Shown here one piece after another: positions 1 through 9,105 of a stretch of DNA of 64,000 nt (position 1 is the stretch's first letter; each line of letters starts with the position of its first letter). The notes under the pieces were generated by a model that was given only the letters and a program-made list of their open reading frames with translations, searched no databases and was not told where the DNA came from. Source of the stretch: Manduca sexta. Taxonomy: Eukaryota; Arthropoda; Insecta; Lepidoptera; Sphingidae. Made by a program: the position numbers and the translations under genes. The DNA is taken from the NCBI RefSeq assembly GCF_014839805.1, contig NC_051131.1:6250913-6314912 (forward strand). The letters are read 5' to 3'.

Positions 1-964
1 TGGCTATATGTTGTGGAATGATCAGTTCTATGTACAAGTAGAGGGTGTAGCGATGGGCTCCCTGTATCTCCGGTAGTCGCCGATATATTCATGGAGGACT
101 TCGAGGAGACAGCCCTGACAACATCACCGGTCTCTCCAAGGTTTTACAAACGGTACGTAGATGATACTTTCACAATTTTACCATCGGACAAAGTATCTGC
201 ATTTTTAAATCACCTTAACTCCATCAATAATAAAATCCAATTCACTATGGAGTTAGAACACAACAAATCTCTTGCTTTCTTGGATGTTTTAGTCATTCGT
301 AATCCTGATCAGACCTTAAGTCATACTGTGTATCGGAAACAGACCCATACTGATAAATATCTGAACGGTGAATCTCACCACCATCCAAAACAGTTAGCTA
401 CCGTGGGCAAATCATTGTTTCAGAGAGCACGAGGAATCTGTGACGAGAAACACCTGGCCGCTGAGCTACAACATGTCAAGCAAGTACTGCGAGACAACAA
501 GCTCCAAATTCCACGCCGCCGTCACAGAGACCGAGTGAAACCAGCCACAGTTGAACGTGTTCCGGTTGTACTACCATATGTGAGAGGAGTCACCGACAAG
601 ATTGGCTACATCCTGAAGCGTGCTTCAATAAAACCTATTTCAAGCCGCCTAAGAAGATTAGTCAATTTTACCACCTGTCAAGTGCCATATACCTCTTGCA
701 AGAATCCGGGTGTATACAAGATAGACTGCAACTGTGGCCTCTTATATAGGACAAACAAAAAGAAATATAGGGACCCGCGTAATAGAACATATAGCTGACG
801 TGAAACACCGACGCTCTACGAAGTCTGCAGTCGCTGAACATTCTGAAGGAGGCTCCAATCATTATTTGCGATTAGACAAGCCACAAATCCTTGCCAAAGA
901 ACACCGATTCCTGCCTAGGATGATTCGCGAGGCTATTGAAATTAAAACACCCAAATTTCAATAG
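1..964 (+). pseudogene. PLE reverse transcriptase / GIY-YIG remnant, copy A
   Basis: This is a broken coding remnant. After a one-base loss in motif B (about 60), a frame opens at 91 and runs to about 798. It contains FYKRYVDDTFTIL (the catalytic YVDD of PLE reverse transcriptases), the SLAFLDVLVIR block and the HTVYRKQTHTDKYLN block that close the RT domain, a basic linker, and GVYKIDCNCG, the start of the GIY-YIG domain. A two-base loss near 740 breaks that domain; the YIGQTKRNIGTR part continues in another frame (734-964). The C-terminus is lost through a four-A tract at 944-947, where copy D has six As. It cannot encode an active enzyme as assembled. Confidence 0.85.
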
Positions 965-1187
965 GGAAGATGGTTGGAAGCTTGCACAAGCCTGGGATCC
1001 TGTTCTACATTTAATTAAATCGGATCCCAAAAGACCGGCTGCCAGACCTCAAGACACTGTGAGCTCATTCTGCGTAGATCGGACCGTCAACAGATAAAAA
1101 TTTTTAAAAAGTTGTATATTTGAAAAATGTAGGTAGATATTGTAACTTTGACTTTACGGATGAACAACACCTCAGTCCCCCCGTGAC

Positions 1188-1220
1188 CATGAAGGCTGCA
1201 AAGTCTTCGAAACGTCGGGA
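1188..1220 (+). other. Hammerhead-like motif in PLE 3' region (copy A)
   Basis: The segment TGAAGGCTGCAAAGTCTTCG followed by AAACG forms a GAAG/CTTC stem directly before GAAAC, the order of stem II and the GAAA core strand in hammerhead ribozymes. The same segment is in all four copies. Hammerhead motifs are known in PLE terminal repeats. The CUGANGA strand is poorly matched here, so this may be a decayed form or not a ribozyme. Confidence 0.3.
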
Positions 1221-1282
1221 GAAAATAATAATATAAAAACCGCGATAAAATCCGTTTAAATAGTTTTTAGTTTTTTTATTTC

Positions 1283-1782
1283 NNNNNNNNNNNNNNNNNN
1301 NNNNNNNNNNNNNNNNNNNNNNNNNNNNNNNNNNNNNNNNNNNNNNNNNNNNNNNNNNNNNNNNNNNNNNNNNNNNNNNNNNNNNNNNNNNNNNNNNNNN
1401 NNNNNNNNNNNNNNNNNNNNNNNNNNNNNNNNNNNNNNNNNNNNNNNNNNNNNNNNNNNNNNNNNNNNNNNNNNNNNNNNNNNNNNNNNNNNNNNNNNNN
1501 NNNNNNNNNNNNNNNNNNNNNNNNNNNNNNNNNNNNNNNNNNNNNNNNNNNNNNNNNNNNNNNNNNNNNNNNNNNNNNNNNNNNNNNNNNNNNNNNNNNN
1601 NNNNNNNNNNNNNNNNNNNNNNNNNNNNNNNNNNNNNNNNNNNNNNNNNNNNNNNNNNNNNNNNNNNNNNNNNNNNNNNNNNNNNNNNNNNNNNNNNNNN
1701 NNNNNNNNNNNNNNNNNNNNNNNNNNNNNNNNNNNNNNNNNNNNNNNNNNNNNNNNNNNNNNNNNNNNNNNNNNNNNNNNNN
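1283..1782. other. Assembly gap, exactly 500 N
   Basis: There are 500 consecutive Ns. A round number is the usual placeholder for a scaffold join of unknown size, so the true distance between copy A and the following sequence is unknown. The gap begins at the exact 3' end of PLE copy A. Confidence 0.98.
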
Positions 1783-2400
1783 AAAACGCTTAACTTGGTT
1801 CGCTATTCAATCCAAGTTAGTTCTATTTCTACCATTTTCATTATGCACAGAAATACACACCGAACTGTGTATGATTATATAAAAATACCGCCTTATCTTC
1901 AGCTTTCACTGCTGCAGAAATTAAGGCCATTATTTCCATTTACTATGATATACTCTCAAAATTATATTCCAACCAAGTGCCATCCCACGTTTGAAACAGA
2001 CCCGAAGTTAAAGAGAATATTATAAGCACTGGTTTGAGACGTCAGAGATGAACCGTTTAATGAAATAGGATAACTATTTCCAGTAGGTGGTGCTGAGGGG
2101 CCTTTAGTAAGTACCTTGTGGGGAATAAGTCTTCGTGAGCCTCAAATCTATAAAATATATAAAACAAAATTTCTGTCGACCGTTTAGAAAAGGATAAAAA
2201 TTAACAAGTATGCGTCAAAGACCTCAGAGAAATGTTTTATTTCAATTTTGTTCCATATTTAAAAGTATTTCAACTTTATTTTTTTGATACAAGCTTTTGC
2301 ACTTGACTCTGTCCGCGTAAAATCTATTCTACAAAATGAAAGGAGCACTGTACAGTTTTTCAGGAAAAAGTGGATTGTATCCCTAAGTGGTACACCGGTC
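1783..2400. other. Unassigned flank between gap and PLE array
   Basis: This is AT-rich sequence without a recognisable gene. A 76-codon open frame starting at 1795 shows no known motif and I treat it as chance. It is the left flank of the composite PLE insertion and ends directly before the 10-bp target repeat at 2401. Confidence 0.6.
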
Positions 2401-2410
2401 GGTTAATTGT
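2401..2410. repeat. Left target-site duplication of the PLE block
   Basis: GGTTAATTGT lies directly outside the 34-bp extension of copy B and is identical to 9096-9105 on the other side of the block. Confidence 0.8.
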
Positions 2411-2444
2411 ATAATGATTTATGTTTACGCGAATGTTAGACATT
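2411..2444 (-). repeat. 34-bp PLE extension (start of a further unit)
   Basis: Past the 3' terminus of copy B (2445) the minus strand continues with the first bases of the element itself, including the ATGTCTAACATTCGCG start seen in B at 4943. Compared with 4908-4944 it lacks three bases. An extension of about this length at an element edge is a known Penelope signature, interpreted as a trace of a tandem unit. Confidence 0.75.
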
Positions 2445-2699
2445 GAAATAAAAACTAAAAACTATTTAAAACGGATTTTATCGCTTTTTTATATTATTAT
2501 TTTCTCCCGACGTTTCGAAGACTTTGCAGCCTTCATGGTCACGGGGACTGAGGTGTTGTTCATCCGTAAAGTCAAAGTTACAATATCTACCTACATTTTC
2601 AAATATACAACTTTTAAAATTTTATCTGTTGACGGTCCGATCTACGCAGAATGAGCTCACAGTGTCTTGAGGTCTGGCAGGCCGGGTCTTTTTGGGATC

Positions 2700-4943
2700 C
2701 GATTTAATTAAATGTAGAACAGGATCCCAGGCTTGTGCAAGCTTCCAACCATCTTCCCTATTGAAATTTGGGTGTTTTTAATTAATAGCCTCGCGAATCA
2801 TCCTAGGCAGGAATCGGTGTTCTTTGGCAAGGATTTGTGGCTTGTCTAATCGCAAATAATGATTGGAGCCTCCTTCAGAATGTTCAGCGACTGCAGACTT
2901 CGTAGAGCGTCGGTGTTTCACGTCAGCTATATGTTCTTTACGCGGGTCCCTATATTTCTTTTTGTTTGTCCTATATAAGAGAGGCCACAGTTGCAGTCTA
3001 TCTTGTATACACCGGTTCTTGCAGAGGTATATGGCACTTGACAGGTGGTAAAAATTGACTAATCTTCTTAGGGCGGCTTGAAATAGGTTTTATTGGAAGC
3101 ACGCCAGGATGTAGCCAATCTTGTCGGGTGACTCCTCTCACATATGGTAGTACAACCGGAACACGTTCAACTGTGGCTGGTTTCACTCGGTCTCTGTGAC
3201 GGCGGCGTGGAATTTGGAGCTTGTTGTCTCGCAGTACTTGCTTGTTGTAGCTCAGCGGCCAGGTGTTTCGTCACAGATTCCTCGTGCTCTCTGAAACAAT
3301 GATTTGCCCACGGTAGCTAACTGTTTTGGATGGTGGTGAGATTCACCGTTCAGATATTTATCAGTATGGGTCTGTTTCCGATACACAGTATGACTTAAGG
3401 TCTGATCAGGATTACGAATGACTAAAACATCCAAGAAAGCAAGAGATTTGTTGTGTTCTAACCCATAGTGAATTGGATTTTATTATTGATGGAGTTAAGG
3501 TGATTTAAAATGATACTTTGTCCTGGATGGTAAAAGGTGAAAAGTATCATCTACGCACTTGTAAAAACCTGGAGCACCGCATGCTGTTGGGCTGTTCTGT
3601 CCTCCGAATGATCATTCACATATACCCATTGATTCACTTCAACTTCTTAGACACAATTTTGATGCAATCTTGTAATGGTAAGCTCGTGAAGAGAGACTGG
3701 ACATCAAACTGACCATTGTTTCATTGTCAGCTAACTGTAGGTGTTTAATGTCGCTGACAAATTGGTATGAATCCTTCACAGATGCTCTAGTGTTTCCTCT
3801 GAGGGGTGAAAGCACTTTTGCTACGTGCTGAGCCAATCTGTAGGTTGGTGTGTCGATCTGACTCACAATGGGACGTAGTGGAGCATTTAACTTGTGTATC
3901 TTCGGCAGTCCATACAGTTTAGGCGGTTTTGCACACGAAGGAACGAGTAAGTTTACGTCGAGATTTAATTTATCGGAGTAATTTTTATTAAAGTGCTAGT
4001 AGCCTTCAATATCTTGTTAGTCGGGTCTGATTTGACTATTCTATACGTGCTTCCATCCGATAAAAGTTGTTCCATTTTATGATTGTAGTCTGACGTATCC
4101 ATTACTACTGTCGCATTCCCTTTATCTGCACGGAGAATGGTAAGGTCTTTCCTTGATCGCAAGTTCTTCAAAGCGATATATTGATGTTTTGGAAGATTTG
4201 GTTTCGGCATTTTCTTTTGACGCAAAATTGACGAAATGTCTTGGCGTATTGCCTCCGAATCTTCCTTTTTTATATTATTCATGAAAAGACTGTTCTCAAC
4301 ATTGCAAATAATGTCTTCATACGGCATCCTTCGTGGTGTAACAGCAAAATTTAAGCCTTTGGATAAAACCTGAATTGTGTTTCGTCCAATGTTTGTTTTG
4401 ACAGATTTATCACTGCGTTGTTCATGGTTGGCGCAGGAGTGTATGTTATCTATGGTCGCGCGCGTTCCATTCCTACACTCGGTGTTCTTAATATTTTGGC
4501 ATTTAATTTTGATGTTAGTTTATTATATTTTATTATGTGTTTATTTTTGCATTCATTATATTTAGAAGTTTCGCGCTTATTTAAGATATCTATGCAATTT
4601 TAAAATCAAATGCTGATAACTCTGTCTTTAGTTCATTGGATAAAATCTCAACACAATTATTTATGTAATGAAGGTCGGATCGTGTTCCATGTATGGTAGC
4701 TCGTAACAGTTTTATACTCGCCTGGTTTAGAATTTTAGCGCTCCCTCGTATGTTTATCTTAGGTGATAGCTTTACACACGTAGGGATGAGATTGTGGTCA
4801 CGACATCTCTTCAAGAAATTCAATGATGTGCTGAATCTTGCGCGCTTGGTTTTCCAATTCTCCAACCGGCGTATTTTGTTGGCAAGTTCCAGTCCGTACT
4901 GGTTTGCATAATGATTTCTTATGTTTACGCGAATGTTAGACAT
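2700..4943 (-). pseudogene. PLE polyprotein remnant, copy B
   Basis: Coding remnants occur in several frames. The N-terminal block (4943 to 4590, 117 residues, basic, starts MSNIRVNIRNHYANQYG) is present only here. Next come the RT N-terminal region with RADKGNATVVMD (4327-3965), the region with the QIDTPTYRLAQHVAKVLSPL block (3866-3639), the DVLVIRNPD block (3434-3252), the linker (3186-2998) and traces of GIY-YIG. Motif B is deleted, the YVDD region is corrupted and several frameshifts are present, so it is inactive as assembled. The start at 4943 is the first Met after the junction with copy C; there is no room for upstream coding within this unit. Confidence 0.8.
4473..4620 (-). other. 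Possible retained intron in PLE copy B
   Basis: The minus-strand N-terminal frame of copy B is interrupted by very AT-rich sequence with a stop codon. Removing 4620 down to 4473 (starts GTTATC, ends GTGTAG) joins the upstream frame at ...LKTE to NGTRATIDNIHS in phase, and is GT-AG. It is the only upstream GT in the AT-rich part. Some PLEs, including Penelope, keep introns because of their unusual replication. The splice sites are weak and I cannot test splicing. An ordinary decay insertion is the alternative. Confidence 0.35.
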
Positions 4944-5205
4944 TGAAATAAAAACTAAAAACTATTTAAACGGATTTTATCGCGGTTTTATATTATTATT
5001 TTCTCCCGACGTTTCGAAGACTTTGCAGCCTTCATGGTCACGGGGGACTGAGGTGTTGTTCATCCGTAAAGTCAAAGTTACAATATCTACCTACATTTTC
5101 AAATATACAACTTTTTAAAATTTTATCTGTTGACGGTCCGATCTACGCAGAATGAGCTCACAGTGTCTTGAGGTCTGGCAGCCGGTCTTTTGGGATCCGA
5201 TTTAA

Positions 5206-6360
5206 TTAAATGTAGAACAGGATCCCAGGCTTGTGCAAGCTTCCAACCATCTTCCCTATTGAAATTTGGGTGTTTTTAATTTCAATAGCCTCGCGAATCA
5301 TCCTAGGCAGGAATCGGTGTTCTTTGGCAAGGATTTGTGGCTTGTCTAATCGCAAATAATGATTGGAGCCTCCTTCAGAATGTTCAGCGACTGCAGACTT
5401 CGTAGAGCGTCGGTGTTTCACGTCAGCTATATGTTCTTTTACGCGGGTCCCTATATTTCTTTTGTTTGTCCTATATAAGAGAGGCCACAGTTGCAGTCTA
5501 TCTTGTATACACCCGGTTCTTGCAGAGGTATATGGCACTTGACAGGTGGTAAAATTGACTAATCTTCTTAGGCGGCTTGAAATAGGTTTTATTGAAGCAC
5601 GCTTCAGGATGTAGCCAATCTTGTCGGTGACTCCTCTCACATATGGTAGTACAACCGGAACACGTTCAACTGTGGCTGGTTTCACTCGGTCTCTGTGACG
5701 GCGGCGTGGAATTTGGAGCTTGTTGTCTCGCAGTACTTGCTTGACATGTTGTAGCTCAGCGGCCAGGTGTTTCTCGTCACAGATTCCTCGTGCTCTCTGA
5801 AACAATGATTTGCCCACGGTAGCTAACTGTTTTGGATGGTGGTGAGATTCACCGTTCAGATATTTATCAGTATGGGTCTGTTTCCGATACACAGTATGAC
5901 TTAAGGTCTGATCAGGATTACGAATGACTAAAACATCCAAGAAAGCAAGAGATTTGTTGTGTTCTAACTCCATAGTGAATTGGATTTTATTATTGATGGA
6001 GTTAAGGTGATTTAAAAATGCAGATACTTTGTCCGATGGTAAAATTGTGAAAGTATCATCTACGTACCGTTTGTAAAACCTTGGAGAGACCGGTGATGTT
6101 GTCAGGACTGTCTCCTCGAAGTCCTCCATGAATATATCGGCGACTACCGGAGATACAGGGGAGCCCATCGCTACACCCTCTACTTGTACATAGAACTGAT
6201 CATTCCACAACATATAGCCAGATGTAAGGCAGTGTTGGAGTAGTTCTGCATATTCCACAGGTATGTTATTATCTACTAACTTCTTAGACACAATTTTGAT
6301 GCAATCTTGTAATGGTAAGCTCGTGAAGAGACTGGACATCAAAACTGACCATTGTTTCAT
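5206..6360 (-). pseudogene. PLE reverse transcriptase + GIY-YIG, copy C (longest frame)
   Basis: A 384-codon open frame covers RT motif B (VEGVAMGSPVSPVVADIFM, residues about 60-78), motif C (YVDD, residues 99-102), the FLDVLVIR block (140-147), the HTVYRKQTHTDKYLN block (155-169), a basic linker and the GIY-YIG region. The element encodes RNA-dependent DNA synthesis plus an endonuclease that nicks the target. Three defects are visible. A two-base loss at the start breaks the FDVQSLFT motif A, so the Met is not the native start. A frameshift across residues 280-300 garbles GVYKIDCNCGLSYIGQTK, with the frame restored at RNIGTRVKEHIADVKH. A five-T tract at 5273-5277 shifts the C-terminus. It is an inactive or misassembled copy; the family assignment is secure. 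Confidence 0.88.
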
Positions 6361-6600
6361 TGTCAGCTAACTGTAGGTGTTTAATGTCGCTGACAAATTG
6401 GTATGAATCCTTCACAGATGCTCTAGTGTTTCCTCTGAGGGGTGAAAGCACTTTTGCTACGTGCTGAGCCAATCTGTAGGTTGGTGTGTCGATCTGACTC
6501 ACAATGGGACGTAGTGGAGCATTTAACTTGTGTATCTTCGGCAGTCCATACAGTTTAGGCGGTTTTGCACACGAAGGAACGAGTAAGTTTACGTCGAGAT

Positions 6601-7130
6601 TTAATTTATCGGAGTAATTTTTATTAAAGTGCTAGTAGCCTTCAATATCTTGTTAGTCGGGTCTGATTTGACTATTCTATACGTGCTTCCATCCGATAAA
6701 AGTTGTTCCATTTTATGATTGTAGTCTGACGTATCCATTACTACTGTCGCATTCCCTTTATCTGCACGGAGAATGGTAAGGTCTTTCCTTGATCGCAAGT
6801 TCTTCAAAGCGATATATTGATGTTTTGGAAGATTTGGTTTCGGCATTTTCTTTTGACGCAAAATTGACGAAATGTCTTGGCGTATTGCCTCCGAATCTTC
6901 CTTTTTTATATTATTCATGAAAAGACTGTTCTCAACATTGCAAATAATGTCTTCATACGGCATCCTTCGTGGTGTAACAGCAAAATTTAAGCCTTTGGAT
7001 AAAACCTGAATTGTGTTTTCGTCCAATGTTTGTTTTGACAGATTTATCACTGCGCGTTGTTCATGGTTGGCGCAGGAGTGTATGTTATCTATGGTCGCGC
7101 GCGTTCCATTCCTACACTCGGTGTTCTTAA
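6601..7130 (-). pseudogene. PLE RT N-terminal region, copy C
   Basis: This is the N-terminal part of the same reading unit: NTECRNGTRATIDNIHS at the truncated 5' end, a helical segment, then LKNLRSRKDLTILRADKG and NATVVMD, the conserved start of PLE reverse transcriptases. The frame stops at 6601 because of a frameshift in an A5 tract (T5 on + strand, 6618-6622). The downstream block PKLYGLPKIHKLNAPLRPIV continues in another frame. The same shift is in copies B and D. Confidence 0.8.
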
Positions 7131-8914
7131 AAAGGAAGATTCGGAGGCAATACGCCAAGACATTTCGTCAATTTTGCGTCAAAAGAAAATGCCGAAACCA
7201 AATCTTCCAAAACATCAATATATCGCTTTGAAGAACTTGCGATCAAGGAAAGACCTTACCATTCTCCGTGCAGATAAAGGGAATGCGACAGTAGTAATGG
7301 ATACGTCAGACTACAATCATAAAATGGAACAACTTTTATCGGATGGAAGCACGTATAGAATAGTCAAATCAGACCCGACTAACAAGATATTGAAGGCTAC
7401 TAGCACTTTAATAAAAATTACTCCGATAAATTAAATCTCGACGTAAACTTACTCGTTCCTTCGTGTGCAAAACCGCCTAAACTGTATGGACTGCCGAAGA
7501 TACACAAGTTAAATGCTCCACTACGTCCCATTGTGAGTCAGATCGACACACCAACCTACAGATTGGCTCAGCACGTAGCAAAAGTGCTTTCACCCCTCAG
7601 AGGAAACACTAGAGCATCTGTGAAGGATTCATACCAATTTGTCAGCGACATTAAACACCTACAGTTAGCTGACAATGAAACAATGGTCAGTTTTGATGTC
7701 CAGTCTCTCTTCACGAGCTTACCATTACAAGATTGCATCAAAATTGTGTCTAAGAAGTTAGTAGATAATAACATACCTGTGGAATATGCAGAACTACTCC
7801 AACACTGCCTTACATCTGGCTATATGTTGTGGAATGATCAGTTCTATGTACAAGTAGAGGGTGTAGCGATGGGCTCCCTGTATCTCCGGTAGTCGCCGAT
7901 ATATTCATGGAGGACTTCGAGGAGACAGCCCTGACAACATCACCGGTCTCTCCAAGGTTTTACAAACGGTACGTAGATGATACTTTCACAATTTTACCAT
8001 CGGACAAAGTATCTGCATTTTTAAATCACCTTAACTCCATCAATAATAAAATCCAATTCACTATGGAGTTAGAACACAACAAATCTCTTGCTTTCTTGGA
8101 TGTTTTAGTCATTCGTAATCCTGATCAGACCTTAAGTCATACTGTGTATCGGAAACAGACCCATACTGATAAATATCTGAACGGTGAATCTCACCACCAT
8201 CCAAAACAGTTAGCTACCGTGGGCAAATCATTGTTTCAGAGAGCACGAGGAATCTGTGACGAGAAACACCTGGCCGCTGAGCTACAACATGTCAAGCAAG
8301 TACTGCGAGACAACAAGCTCCAAATTCCACGCCGCCGTCACAGAGACCGAGTGAAACCAGCCACAGTTGAACGTGTTCCGGTTGTACTACCATATGTGAG
8401 AGGAGTCACCGACAAGATTGGCTACATCCTGAAGCGTGCTTCAATAAAAACCTATTTCAAGCCGCCTAAGAAGATTAGTCAATTTTACCACCTGTCAAGT
8501 GCCATATACCTCTGCAAGAACTGGGTGTATACAAGATAGACTGCAACTGTGGCCTCTCTTATATAGGACAAACAAAAGAAATATAGGGACCCGCGTAAAA
8601 GAACATATAGCTGACGTGAAACACCGACGCTCTACGAAGTCTGCAGTCGCTGAACATTCTGAAGGAGGCTCAATCATTATTTGCGATTAGACAAGCCACA
8701 AATCCTTGCCAAAGAACACCGATTCCTGCCTAGGATGATTCGCGAGGCTATTGAAATTAAAAAACACCCAAATTTCAATAGGGAAGATGGTTGGAAGCTT
8801 GCACAAGCCTGGGATCCTGTTCTACATTTAATTAAATCGGATCCCAAAAGACCGGCTGCCAGACCTCAAGACACTGTGAGCTCATTCTGCGTAGATCGGA
8901 CCGTCAACAGATAA
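7131..8914 (+). pseudogene. PLE RT + GIY-YIG remnant, copy D
   Basis: The coding remnant is split by frameshifts. 7131-7434 holds the RADKGNATVVMD region and ends at the shared A5 frameshift (7413-7417). 7533-7892 holds QIDTPTYRLAQHVAKVLSPL, motif A VSFDVQSLFTSLPLQ and the start of motif B, ending in a shift at the three-C run 7876-7878. 7907-8539 holds YVDD and the linker. 8499-8914 holds the GIY-YIG domain, where GLSYIGQTK is intact, the EHIADVKH segment and the C-terminus KHPNFNREDGWKLAQAWDP. Motif A is intact here but broken in C, and motif B is intact in C but broken here. Confidence 0.85.
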
Positions 8915-9002
8915 AATTTTAAAAAGTTGTATATTTGAAAAATGTAGGTAGATATTGTAACTTTGACTTTACGGATGAACAACACCTCAGTCCCCCGTGA
9001 CC

Positions 9003-9032
9003 ATGAAGGCTGCAAAGTCTTCGAAACGTCGG
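9003..9032 (+). other. Hammerhead-like motif in PLE 3' region (copy D)
   Basis: Same conserved segment as in copy A: a GAAG/CTTC stem directly followed by GAAACGTC. Equivalent minus-strand copies lie at about 2507-2539 (B) and 5008-5038 (C). The catalytic CUGANGA strand is not clearly present, so function is doubtful. Confidence 0.3.
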
Positions 9033-9095
9033 GAGAAAATAATAATATAAAAAACCGCGATAAAATCCGTTTAAATAGTTTTTAGTTTTTATTTC

Positions 9096-9105
9096 GGTTA
9101 ATTGT
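9096..9105. repeat. Right target-site duplication of the PLE block
   Basis: GGTTAATTGT directly follows the 3' terminus of copy D and is identical to 2401-2410. Confidence 0.8.

Larger units (their letters stand above)
1..1282 (+). mobile_element. Penelope-like element, copy A (3' fragment)
   Basis: This is the 3' part of a Penelope-like retroelement. It corresponds almost base for base to 7817-9095 (copy D) and, in reverse, to 4945-6222 (copy C). It starts inside the reverse transcriptase just before motif B, and runs through the YVDD motif, the linker, the GIY-YIG endonuclease and the 3' untranslated region. Its last base before the assembly gap (1282) is exactly the 3' terminus seen in copy D. 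Copy A shares with D a three-C run in motif B (60-62) where copy C has four, so A and D are closest relatives. It is cut by the window edge on the left and by the gap on the right. Confidence 0.9.
2445..4944 (-). mobile_element. Penelope-like element, copy B (5' start present, decayed)
   Basis: This is the only copy in the window with the 5' start of the element. In its own direction: N-terminal coding block from 4943, a possible intron (4473-4620), the RT N-terminal region (about 4470-3965), RT core, GIY-YIG and 3' region ending at 2445. It starts directly at the 3' end of copy C, so C could have provided an upstream pseudo-LTR. The RT centre is badly damaged: about 3512-3650 is shortened and scrambled relative to C, removing motif B. 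Many other differences from C are single-base changes in homopolymers. Confidence 0.88.
4945..7130 (-). mobile_element. Penelope-like element, copy C (5' truncated)
   Basis: This copy lies head-to-tail upstream of B. Its 3' terminus at 4945 abuts the first base of B. It lacks the N-terminal block: at 7128-7131 it joins the truncated 5' end of copy D in inverted orientation, at a point inside the sequence corresponding to B's possible intron. It has the best-preserved RT core of the four copies. Confidence 0.88.
7131..9095 (+). mobile_element. Penelope-like element, copy D (5' truncated, inverted)
   Basis: This copy is head-to-head with C. It begins inside the RT N-terminal region (KKEDSEAIRQ) and runs to the 3' terminus at 9095, directly before the right target repeat. 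With 4945-6907 it makes an inverted repeat with arms of about 1.96 kb and a 223-bp loop. It carries the same motif B frameshift as copy A. Its C-terminus, ending ...DRTVNR at 8914, is the best preserved. Confidence 0.9.
2401..9105. mobile_element. Composite Penelope-like insertion with 10-bp target-site duplication
   Basis: Three PLE copies (B, C, D) make one block. GGTTAATTGT is found immediately left of the block (2401-2410) and immediately right (9096-9105), abutting the 3' terminus of D. A 10-bp match placed exactly at both edges indicates target-site duplication on insertion of the whole block. On the minus strand, C (5' truncated) runs head-to-tail into B; D lies head-to-head with C on the plus strand. 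PLEs are known for partial tandem copies whose upstream unit acts as a pseudo-LTR, for 5' truncation with an inverted partial copy, and for target duplications of variable length. The layout fits all of these. Confidence 0.85.

Noticed and set aside
668..862. Minus-strand frame across PLE copy A
   Set aside because: It is the antisense shadow of the PLE GIY-YIG region; similar antisense frames at 2863-3051, 8495-8677 and 7568-7774 have the same cause.
7405..7440. Programmed -1 frameshift in the PLE
   Set aside because: The site does not fit a standard X-XXY-YYZ slippery heptamer; a homopolymer error or inherited deletion is simpler.
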